DNA from: Salinirubellus salinus
GTDB taxonomy: Archaea > Halobacteriota > Halobacteria > Halobacteriales > Haloarculaceae
Length of the DNA stretch: 64,000 bases
NCBI RefSeq assembly: GCF_025231485.1
Contig: NZ_CP104003.1
Coordinates: 434,001-498,000, forward strand
Reading direction: 5' to 3'
The number at the start of each line of letters is the position of its first letter. The first letter of the stretch is position 1. This document shows, in pieces, positions 46,030 through 52,901 of the stretch. Position numbers and translations under genes: made by a program. The notes under the pieces are model-generated. The model was not told where the DNA came from, did no database searches, and was given only the letters and a program-made list of their open reading frames with translations.

Positions 46030-47526
46030 TCAGTCGAACTCGACTTCGAGGCCGTTCTCCGTGACGTGGAGGTAGGTGACGACCTTCCCGCTGCCCGGAT
46101 AGTCGATGTACCCGGCGGAGGCCTCGCAGTCCGGGTTCTTGTTACCGGTCGCGTAACACTGCCCCGCGTTGTTCCCCTCGTTGATGGTCAGCGGGAGGTC
46201 GGTCCCGAACTCGGAGAAGTAGTGGGGCACGACGAACGCCATCGACCGGGTCTCCCCGGGTGAGAGGTCGATGTCGCCGTGGTCGTCGTCGCTGGGGAGG
46301 ACGCCGCTGGAGCCGAGGAACGTCCCCTCGTCGTTCTCGGTCTCCGAGGAGTAGAGTTTCCCGTCGCGACCGGAGAGCGACTCGTAGGTGGCGGTGGTCC
46401 CGCTGTCGGTGAAGTCGACGTCGACCCAGATGTCGTCGCCGCTACACTGGACCGTGTAGGGGGCGGTCCAGCCCTCGTAGGTGGCGGTCCCGTCGTCGGA
46501 GTAGTAGACGGCGGCGGTGACGGTCTCACCGCACTTCGCGCCGTTGCCGTTGACGGCGAGTTCGAGGTGTCGCTGGCCGTCGTCGCTCGTCGCCGACATC
46601 GACCACATCAGGTTGTTGAAGTTCGAGGACTGGCCGGAGTCGGGTCGGAGCCTGATCTGGAAGTCGTTCAGCGAGTGCCCGTCGGTCGGGAAGCCGCGGA
46701 CCGGGATGGTGTCCCCGACGCTCTGCATCGTGAAGTCCCCGATGGTCCCGATGGTGATGAGGTCGAGTCGAGCGGTCTCGTTGGTGTCGAACGAGCTCAC
46801 CTTCCCGTCGGTGCGACTCCGGAAGTACTCGGCCCACCCCTCGTAGTACTCGCTCTCGACCTCGATGCGGATGAACCCCTGCTGGACCGGGTTGTCGTAG
46901 ACACGCGAGGGTGCGGTCGAGTAGGTCTGGCCCTCGTCGGGGTACTCGCGCTCGAAGGAGTTCGGCACCTCGCGCAGGGTGACCCTGGAGGCACCTCCGC
47001 CACCCGCCCCGCCACTCCCGCGGGCGACGACGACGGGGAGCGTGAGCGTGGCCGAGCGGTAGTGGAACTCCGGCGGCGAGACCATCCGGGCCGCTCCCTC
47101 GCCCTTTCGCCAGACGCCCCCGGCCTGGTAGGCGACCTCCGTGTCGCCACTGGTGTAGACCACCTGACCGAGCGTCCCCGAGTAGAGGGTCTCGTCGTTG
47201 CTGTCGTCGTTCGGACTCACGTTGCCGTCGTAGTCGACGTGGATCACCCGGAGTTCGCCCGACCCCTCGTCGACCCTGAAGTCCCCGCCGCCGCGGCCGA
47301 ACGAGACGGTCTGGGTCCCCGAGCCGCCCAGCGCGACCATCGCGGCCCGCGAGTCGAACAGCGTCATGCTGTGTTCGGCGTTCTCGAGGCGCGAACTGCT
47401 CTGGGTCTGGTCGAGCGCCGTCCCGCCCAGTGCGAGGACGGCGGTGGTGCCGAGGACGAGCAGTCCGAGCAACAGCGCGAGGCCGAGGACCTCGGCCTGA
47501 CCGCTGGCGGGGCGGGGGAGACGCAT
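46030..47526 (-). CDS. Large pilin-like protein on the opposite strand, module copy B gene 6
   Basis: 498 residues from ATG 47526. ASGQAEVLGLALLLGLLVLGTTAVLALGGTAL is a pilin-type signal-helix. MTLFDSRAAMVALGGSGTQTV, VWRKGEGAARMVSPPEFHYRSATLTLP, RLRPDSGQSSNFNNLMWSMSA and VTYLHVTENGLEVEFD parallel the copy A protein at 39257. Extracellular, with a Cys pair near NAGQCYATGNKNPDCEA. The conserved opposite orientation in both copies argues that the entire six-gene block was duplicated. Confidence 0.75.
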   Translation of the reverse strand: MRLPRPASGQAEVLGLALLLGLLVLGTTAVLALGGTALDQTQSSSRLENAEHSMTLFDSRAAMVALGGSGTQTVSFGRGGGDFRVDEGSGELRVIHVDYDGNVSPNDDSNDETLYSGTLGQVVYTSGDTEVAYQAGGVWRKGEGAARMVSPPEFHYRSATLTLPVVVARGSGGAGGGGASRVTLREVPNSFEREYPDEGQTYSTAPSRVYDNPVQQGFIRIEVESEYYEGWAEYFRSRTDGKVSSFDTNETARLDLITIGTIGDFTMQSVGDTIPVRGFPTDGHSLNDFQIRLRPDSGQSSNFNNLMWSMSATSDDGQRHLELAVNGNGAKCGETVTAAVYYSDDGTATYEGWTAPYTVQCSGDDIWVDVDFTDSGTTATYESLSGRDGKLYSSETENDEGTFLGSSGVLPSDDDHGDIDLSPGETRSMAFVVPHYFSEFGTDLPLTINEGNNAGQCYATGNKNPDCEASAGYIDYPGSGKVVTYLHVTENGLEVEFD

Positions 47527-47794
47527 CTGCGTGCAGTGAGTCACTGGTACACATAAACGACTGTCCGGTATCCGAGCGTGAGCCTCGACCGCCCGACGGG
47601 ACGGGTGGGGTGGCGGGATGTCCACGCGACCGAGTCGTCCCCATGCGAGTATCCTCGTATCGCCGCTGGAACTGCAGATCGCGGCCAGCGTCGCCGCCAC
47701 AGTGTGACGTCCGTAGATAATTAATACGGTTATAGGTCTGGAATGCTGTTATAAACAATCGTTAAGGCCCTGTTCGGTGGTACACAGTATCACG

Positions 47795-47905
47795 ATGAGC
47801 GCAAACCCGTCGCGAACGATGAAAGACGTCAGCCACACACCGCCGAGCGGCGAACCGGTCTCCGGGGTCTGGGAGCGCGGCCGCGAAGCCACGACCGAGG
47901 AGTGA
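47795..47905 (+). CDS. 36-residue conserved small protein
   Basis: MSANPSRTMKDVSHTPPSG... ending ATTEE. The core VSHTPPSGEPVSGVWERG looks like a small haloarchaeal protein I have seen in several genomes, though no function is known. Preceded by two AT-rich TATA-like patches (about 47717-47734 and 47748-47756), so it is probably expressed. Its shortness keeps confidence moderate. Confidence 0.5.
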   Translation: MSANPSRTMKDVSHTPPSGEPVSGVWERGREATTEE

Positions 47906-47998
47906 ACCGTCTCCTACCCGACGCGATCTCTCCCCGAGCGGCTGCACCGGTCCGCTCGAGTGTCGTCAGCACCGCCGCCGACGGTCGTCTCCGCCCGA

Positions 47999-48703
47999 TT
48001 ACGACTCGTCTTCGTCTCCGTCGTCGCTCTCGCCCACGCTCTCGTCCTCGAGCCGTCGGTCGGGGTCGGTGAACGTGACCAGCACGCCACGCTGGGTCTG
48101 TGTCCGTTCGATGTCGCCCGTGGCGACGAGTCCGTCGAGCACCCGCCGCGTGTGAGCCGGCGACCAGTCCAGCTCCTCCTCGAGCACGTCCTCGAACACG
48201 CGCCCGTTGTTCCGGTGGAGGAGGGAGACGACCTCCTCGGCGTCGCTCCGCGGCACCTCTGCCGGCGCTGAGTCGTGCACCTCCGCCGGTACCGGGTCGG
48301 GCCGGTTCCGCCCGCGGAGGATGCCCGCCGCCGCGAACCCCACGACGAAGACGAGCAGCAGCCCAAGCCACGGGAGCAGGCTGTTCGACTCTCCGGCACC
48401 GCCCCCGGCGCTCTCGTTGCCGTCACCAGCCTCGGTCGCCGGAGGGTCGGTCTCTGCGGGCGGATCGGTCGCTGGTGGCTCGGTCTTCGCAGGTGCTTCT
48501 GTGGCTGGTGGCTCGGTCTCAGCGGGTGCCTCGGTCGGCTCCGGCGTCGTCGGGGCCTCGGTGACCTGTGGCGGGGCGCCGCCGTTTCCGCCACCGGGCA
48601 GGTCCTCGAACCCAGAACAACCGGCGAGCACCACCATCAGGACGGCGACGAGAACAGTCAGTGATGTTCGACGCTTCGAGCGGCCAGCGCGTCTCGGCTC
48701 CAT
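47999..48703 (-). CDS. Membrane-anchored winged-helix regulator with external lipobox segment
   Basis: 234 residues. N-terminal signal with lipobox VVLAGC (C29), then a Glu/Pro/Thr-rich low-complexity linker of short repeats (TEPPATEAPAKTEPPATDPPAE) and a Gly-rich segment outside the membrane. One transmembrane helix (about 110-132) follows, then a cytoplasmic winged-helix domain (about 148-215: AEEVVSLLHRNNGRVFEDVLEEELDWSPAHTRRVLDGLVATGDIER). An acidic tail closes it. It looks like a one-component transmembrane transcription regulator. It lies at the end of the pilus locus, opposite in orientation to most pilin genes. Confidence 0.7.
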   Translation of the reverse strand: MEPRRAGRSKRRTSLTVLVAVLMVVLAGCSGFEDLPGGGNGGAPPQVTEAPTTPEPTEAPAETEPPATEAPAKTEPPATDPPAETDPPATEAGDGNESAGGGAGESNSLLPWLGLLLVFVVGFAAAGILRGRNRPDPVPAEVHDSAPAEVPRSDAEEVVSLLHRNNGRVFEDVLEEELDWSPAHTRRVLDGLVATGDIERTQTQRGVLVTFTDPDRRLEDESVGESDDGDEDES

Positions 48704-49353
48704 GGGACCGAATGCGTGTGCATCACGATTACCGATACGTTGCCCCACATCTGCCCCGAGAGAACGTCGTCGTGGGGGGACCGTCCCGAACGCGGTCCAC
48801 CTCCCACGGCTCGCAGAGGCTGGGTTCGTCGCGTACGACCCGGAGACCTGCTCGGTGACGCCGACCCGGTGCCCGTCGCACTCGACGTCCGAGTGAGGGT
48901 CGATATCCTCGCAGGCCGCCCGGTCACGCCGCCCGGTACTGCCGTCGGGACCACGACCCTCCCACCGGGTGGCTGGGCGACGTCGGCCTCGGGCCGGGAC
49001 CCGTGGGGCCGGATTCGTCCGTCGTCGTGGACGTGGACCGAGCACGACGTATCCAGCGAACTGTAACGGGATGCTCGGCTACCGGAGGAACACGAGCATC
49101 ATCGAAGCGAACAGCACGACGGGGGAGCCGAAGGATGCCACGACGACGTCGGTCGCGAGGACCACCCCGGCCTGCCGGTGTAGCGTTCCCGGCCGGTTCG
49201 TCCGTCTCTCGCGCCGCGGCCGGGAGCCAGCGGGTCGACAGCCGTCTCGTCGGTGCTCACCCGAGTCGAACTGTTTCCGGGACTCGTCGGGACTGAGCGA
49301 ACCGAGGGCTCGCGAGGTTCGGTGAGGGAACGAGTCGAACGAAGTGAGACGAG
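48704..49353. other. 650-bp stretch without a convincing gene
   Basis: No frame on either strand shows recognisable family features, and the open frames present are GC-driven. Near-repeated CGGGACTCGTCGGGACT-like and GGACTCGCCGGGACT-like stretches lie near 49268 and 49355. The right end meets the predicted attachment site of the integrated element. Could hold regulatory DNA or a decayed gene. Confidence 0.5.
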
Positions 49354-49372
49354 TGGACTCGCCGGGACTCGC
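49354..49372 (-). other. Probable attachment-site remnant: 3' end of tRNA-Ala
   Basis: On the minus strand this reads GCGAGTCCCGGCGAGTCCA. The last 18 bases have the exact layout of a tRNA end: T-loop end, T-stem CCCGG, acceptor strand CGAGTCC, discriminator A. The acceptor strand fits the haloarchaeal tRNA-Ala (5' GGGCTCG, with a G-T pair). Only this fragment is present. It lies 33 bp from the integrase gene, as expected for the distal att copy. A similar weaker stretch near 49268 means chance is not excluded. Confidence 0.5.
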
Positions 49373-49404
49373 TTCCACGCACGATACCTGCCGCCGTCTG
49401 TCGA

Positions 49405-50469
49405 TTATTCTGCATCGTCGAAATCCTCCGTTTCGTCGAGTCGAAGTCGGTCGACCCAGTCCGCCCGGCGCTCGCGATACTGCTCGTCGAGCGTCGGGAA
49501 GTCGTAGTGTCGCTTGATGCGCTCCGGTGAGGTGTTGACCCGCTCGGCGACTTCGTCGAGCGGCCAGCCCTTGTTCCGGAGGTTGCTGATCGCGCCGGTC
49601 CGCACCGCGTGTGGTGACCGTGAGGACGGGCACCCGCGCGCTTCCCGCAGCGAGAAGAACTCACAGCTGTCCTGCTCGAACTCGTGGGGGCACGGCCCCG
49701 CACGGCAGGGCACGGTCGCGAAGTTCGAGTACCGTCGCGCGGTGGACTCCGCGAGTCGTCCGTGTGGTGTCGTCAACAGCGGTTCGCGACCGTACTCGTC
49801 GACGATCTGCGGCTCGCGAATCTCGCGGATGTAGTCCGCGAGGACGTCCATCACCTCGCTGGGCATCCCGATTTTCCGCTCCGGGTTGTACGCCTGCTTG
49901 ATGGGCGTGCCAGTGTCGGGACGGTGGTGGAACTCGAGAGTCTCCTCCTCGAGGTCGACGTCGCCACGGTCGAGGCCACGGATAGCGCCGATTCGGGCGC
50001 CGGACCACCACATCAACTCCAGGAGCGTGTGTATCAGGGTCGCCCGGTGCGCTCCGACCGGCTGGGACCGATAGTCTCGGATGATGCTCTCTGCGAGGCC
50101 CGGTTCCAGCCGCTCGGTACTGACCTCCTCCTTCTTGGTGGTCTTCGGCGGCTCGAGGACCTTGTCGAGACCCTCCTGAGCGACACCAATGTTGACCGCC
50201 CACTCGAGCCAGTTGTTGATGGTCCGGTACTCCTTCGAGATGGAGATCTTCTTCGGCCCTCGGCCGCGGAACTGCGCGTCGAGTTCGTCGAGCTCCCACG
50301 CCGAGAGGTCCTGCATCCGGTCGATGCCGTTCTCCTCGCAGAAGTTGACCACGCGCTTGATGCGGTACCAGTAGGTCGAGAGGGTCGAGTCGGTCTTCTC
50401 GACACGCTGCTTGGCGAGCCAGCGCTCGGCCACGTCGCGGGGCGAGAGGTCGTCGGGCGGTCCGCTCAT
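49405..50469 (-). CDS. Tyrosine recombinase / integrase (site-specific, XerD-like)
   Basis: 354 residues. An N-terminal SAM-like core-binding domain (about 10-110: DVAERWLAKQRVEKTDSTLSTYWYRIKR) is followed by the catalytic domain. Active-site residues: first Arg in WSGARIGAIRGLD, HxxR in SPHAVRTGAISNL, and the nucleophile Tyr in IKRHYDFPT. A zinc-like Cys cluster (PCRAGPCPHEFEQDSCEF) is inserted before the HxxR. Overlaps its upstream neighbour by four bases. It lies next to the tRNA-Ala-like remnant, so it is the likely enzyme for integrating the element. Confidence 0.9.
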   Translation of the reverse strand: MSGPPDDLSPRDVAERWLAKQRVEKTDSTLSTYWYRIKRVVNFCEENGIDRMQDLSAWELDELDAQFRGRGPKKISISKEYRTINNWLEWAVNIGVAQEGLDKVLEPPKTTKKEEVSTERLEPGLAESIIRDYRSQPVGAHRATLIHTLLELMWWSGARIGAIRGLDRGDVDLEEETLEFHHRPDTGTPIKQAYNPERKIGMPSEVMDVLADYIREIREPQIVDEYGREPLLTTPHGRLAESTARRYSNFATVPCRAGPCPHEFEQDSCEFFSLREARGCPSSRSPHAVRTGAISNLRNKGWPLDEVAERVNTSPERIKRHYDFPTLDEQYRERRADWVDRLRLDETEDFDDAE

Positions 50470-51059
50470 CGGTCGCCCTCCAGCATCCGCTCGCGCGCTC
50501 GCTTCACGCGCTTGAACTCCTCACTCGACCCGCCGGTGTCCGCGTGGGTCTCCTTCGCTCGCTCGCGGAACGCCTCGATCACCTCGCGCTCGCCGGCGTC
50601 GGGGTCGACCCCGAGGACGATGTGGGCGGGTGGCTCGGCTTCCAGGGCGTCCTCACCGCTCGGGAGCGCCTGCGTGGCGAACTCCGAGGAGATGGTGGAG
50701 ACGCCGTAGCGGTCGAGCGCACGCTTGGCGTCGAGGTACTTCGCGATGGCCTGCGCGTTGTCGCGGACGTTGTTCCAGCGGTCACACGGCGCCGCGAAGG
50801 ACTCGCCGTCGACGGTCCAGCGGACGACCACACCGGGGTCGGCGGGCTGGTTCGGCGCGTTCTTGTAGGGAAGCCAGGGCCGGTCTTGGAGGTGGTCGGT
50901 CCCCGACTCGACGCGAAAGTCGTCGACGTCCATGCGCTCCAGCTGCGTCTTGATGTTCCGGAACGCGCGGCGCATGTCGACGCGAAAGCCGTGGGGGTAG
51001 CTTCGGCGGTCCCCGTCCGGTGTTCGCTCGAAGCCCTCGGGCCAGTCGAGCTCACTCAT
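50466..51059 (-). CDS. DnaJ-domain protein, integrase operon
   Basis: 197 residues. The first about 140 have no recognised fold. The last about 55 (HIVLGVDPDAGEREVIEAFRERAKETHADTGGSSEEFKRVKRARERML) form a J domain, with helices II and III. The usual HPD tripeptide reads HAD, which may weaken Hsp70 stimulation. J-domain proteins of this size are common in haloviruses and plasmids. Translationally coupled to integrase and to the upstream zinc-finger gene. Confidence 0.75.
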   Translation of the reverse strand: MSELDWPEGFERTPDGDRRSYPHGFRVDMRRAFRNIKTQLERMDVDDFRVESGTDHLQDRPWLPYKNAPNQPADPGVVVRWTVDGESFAAPCDRWNNVRDNAQAIAKYLDAKRALDRYGVSTISSEFATQALPSGEDALEAEPPAHIVLGVDPDAGEREVIEAFRERAKETHADTGGSSEEFKRVKRARERMLEGDR

Positions 51060-51381
51060 CGACGAGGTCCTCCTCCTTCGGTGGGCAGTCCCAGACGACC
51101 GGGTCTGCCTCGAGGTCGTGGACGCGTGAGTCGTGGATTTTCACCCCGCGCTCGGACATCGGGCCGGCACCACAGCGCCCGCACCAGTGCTGGTCGACCT
51201 CGTGGACCGGCGCCGTGTCGACACCGCCGTCGGTCATCGCGAGCGGCGCGCCGGCGTTCGGGTCCGGATCGTCGAAGTGGCTCGCGCAGCACTCCATCGC
51301 GGGGCCACGAGAGCGGTAACGTGCGCCGCAGAGTCCGCAGTCGTACCACTCCGGTTCGGGGGAGAGTGGGACGTCGCTCAC
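51052..51381 (-). CDS. Small zinc-finger protein, integrase operon
   Basis: 109 residues from GTG 51381. Two Cys pairs with histidines: CGLCGARYRSRGPAMECCASH at the N-terminus and CGRCGAGPMSERGVKIHDSRVH later, both of zinc-knuckle/C2H2-like spacing. Function unknown. Predicted nucleic acid or protein binding. Overlaps both neighbours by four and eight bases. Confidence 0.65.
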   Translation of the reverse strand: MSDVPLSPEPEWYDCGLCGARYRSRGPAMECCASHFDDPDPNAGAPLAMTDGGVDTAPVHEVDQHWCGRCGAGPMSERGVKIHDSRVHDLEADPVVWDCPPKEEDLVDE

Positions 51382-51908
51382 GCCGGCTCCTCCGTCTCGG
51401 GTCGGTCGAAGAAGCAGCTCGGGCAGAGGACGTCATCGTCGACCGTCGGCACGGTGAACGAGTCGCCACAACTCTCGCACTCTCGTTCCTCCGTCTCCCC
51501 ACGCAGGGCACGCTCGTCTTGGAGCGACCGGATGTGGTCGAGCTGCTCCTCGACGGCACGCATCAGACCGAGAAGCTCTCCGTCTGGTTCGAGATCCTTC
51601 GCCTCTTTGACTTCGCTAAGTGCGTAGTCGATGTGGAGGTCGGCTTTGAACGCGTCAGGTGACTTTCGCACCAGCTCGCCACCGTCGGCGGCGACGTCGA
51701 GGTACTCGCGGCGCAGCGCTGATCGAATCGCCGCCGACCGGGAGTTGTAGATGCCGTCTTCGACGAGCTGGTCGAGCGCGTCGACGATGACCTGCGGGAC
51801 GGACGCCTCCACGCGAGGCATCCCACCGGCCGTGTCGTCGGGGTTTTCAGTAGTCGATACGTCTTGGTCGGTGCGGGTGTTCGAAGCACCCGCGTTGGGT
51901 TCGGACAT
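51378..51908 (-). CDS. Ribbon-helix-helix regulator with C-terminal zinc ribbon, integrase operon
   Basis: 176 residues. RVEASVPQVIVDALDQLVEDGIYNSRSAAIRSALRREYL (about 32-70) is a ribbon-helix-helix DNA-binding domain of the CopG/MetJ type. A predicted coiled region follows, then a zinc ribbon (CESCGDSF...CPSCFF, about 143-166). First gene of the four-gene integrase operon and divergent from the winged-helix gene at 52122. Probably regulates this operon or takes part in excision. Confidence 0.8.
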   Translation of the reverse strand: MSEPNAGASNTRTDQDVSTTENPDDTAGGMPRVEASVPQVIVDALDQLVEDGIYNSRSAAIRSALRREYLDVAADGGELVRKSPDAFKADLHIDYALSEVKEAKDLEPDGELLGLMRAVEEQLDHIRSLQDERALRGETEERECESCGDSFTVPTVDDDVLCPSCFFDRPETEEPA

Positions 51909-52121
51909 CTCGGAACCTCACGGACCCGTTTTCCCCGGTTCGCGCTGGAACGCGGGCCGGGGCATCCAATCGTCACATAGCCTGTGGTCCTTCGGAACGG
52001 GCTCGTGAATTCACCCTAGAACGCTGTGTTCAAAAATGCAACGCATAACCTCTGGTGGTTGTTATAATCATAATTGTGAAATTAGGCGGTGTTAGAGGGT
52101 TGTATTGCAAATTTGAACTCA
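51909..52121. promoter_or_regulatory. Divergent control region between integrase operon and repressor-like genes
   Basis: 213 bp without a gene. The half next to 52122 is AT-rich (GGTTGTTATAATCATAATTGTGAAATT around 52058-52084) and holds TATA-like sequences. The other half is GC-rich. This is the lysogeny-type switch layout: recombinase operon on one side, phi-H1-repressor-like gene on the other. Confidence 0.55.
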
Positions 52122-52454
52122 ATGAGACACTCTGCCAGCTGGCAGAATCTGTGGGATGACCGCATCTTGGAGATCGCTTCTCTGGACGACGACGGTGTAG
52201 TCTCCGTTGGTGACCTGTCTAACCACGATTTAATCCGGACTTCCCGTTCGACGGTTTCTCGAAGATGCAAGAAGCTCGCCGAGCACGGCCTGTTCCGGAG
52301 AGTGGCGGAAGGGGTCTACGTCATCACCGACGAGGGACGTGGCTATCTCGAAGGTGAGTACGATGTCGATCAGGGGATATGGCTCGACCAAAATCAGGCC
52401 GAAGATGGTCCAACAGGGCCAGATGCAGGGACCGAGGAGGCGAACGGCGCGTGA
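52122..52454 (+). CDS. Winged-helix regulator, phi-H1-repressor-like
   Basis: 110 residues from ATG 52122. WDDRILEIASLDDDGVVSVGDLSNHDLIRTSRSTVSRRCKKLAEHGLFRRVAEGVYVITDEGRGYLEGEYD is a winged helix with recognition helix at SRSTVSRRCKKLAEHG and a beta wing ending VYVITDEG. Common in haloviruses as lysogeny repressor. Sits divergent from the integrase operon. An earlier GTG start would add 11 residues. Confidence 0.8.
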   Translation: MRHSASWQNLWDDRILEIASLDDDGVVSVGDLSNHDLIRTSRSTVSRRCKKLAEHGLFRRVAEGVYVITDEGRGYLEGEYDVDQGIWLDQNQAEDGPTGPDAGTEEANGA

Positions 52455-52502
52455 GAGACCTGGAACTGAGACAAAACACGATACAAACCTAACCCGAATA
52501 CC

Positions 52503-52808
52503 ATGCCAGTCCGTCGCCACGCCGATTTCATGCAGCCCGTCGACGAGCGCCTCTTGGAGACCCTCGACGAGGACGGCGGCTGGAATCCGGTCGAGTGGGT
52601 CGCCGGGCAGGTCGACCGGCATCCCCTGTTCGTCGACGAGCGATTACGGATGCTCGCGGACGCCGATCTCGTCGCGTTTGACTCCACGCGGTACCAGTGG
52701 GTCCACATCAGCTCCGGTGGGCAGCTCTATTTGCGGGGCGAGCGGCGGCAGGAGCTCTATCCGCACCCGTTCGACGTGGGTAGGGCTACGAGGGGGATTC
52801 GGGGATAA
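52503..52808 (+). CDS. Second winged-helix regulator, phi-H1-repressor-like
   Basis: 101 residues. FMQPVDERLLETLDEDGGWNPVEWVAGQVDRHPLFVDERLRMLADADLVAF is a winged helix (about 9-60) followed by a wing and SSGGQLYLRGE, a phi-H1-repressor family end. Follows the first winged-helix gene by 48 bp, so both are probably in one transcript. May be a paired repressor/anti-repressor. Confidence 0.7.
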   Translation: MPVRRHADFMQPVDERLLETLDEDGGWNPVEWVAGQVDRHPLFVDERLRMLADADLVAFDSTRYQWVHISSGGQLYLRGERRQELYPHPFDVGRATRGIRG

Positions 52809-52901
52809 GCAATTAATTCAACCTCTTGACTTACTGACCTCTATACTGTGTTTTGTCTCCCATCAACAATTTAATCATACACTGCGCCTTCTTGCGGTTA
52901 T

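Noticed and set aside
48704-49353. Open frames in the gap before the element, including a plus-strand frame rich in Arg and Ser
   Set aside because: No family features, no plausible start context and mutually exclusive frames. Treated as non-coding.
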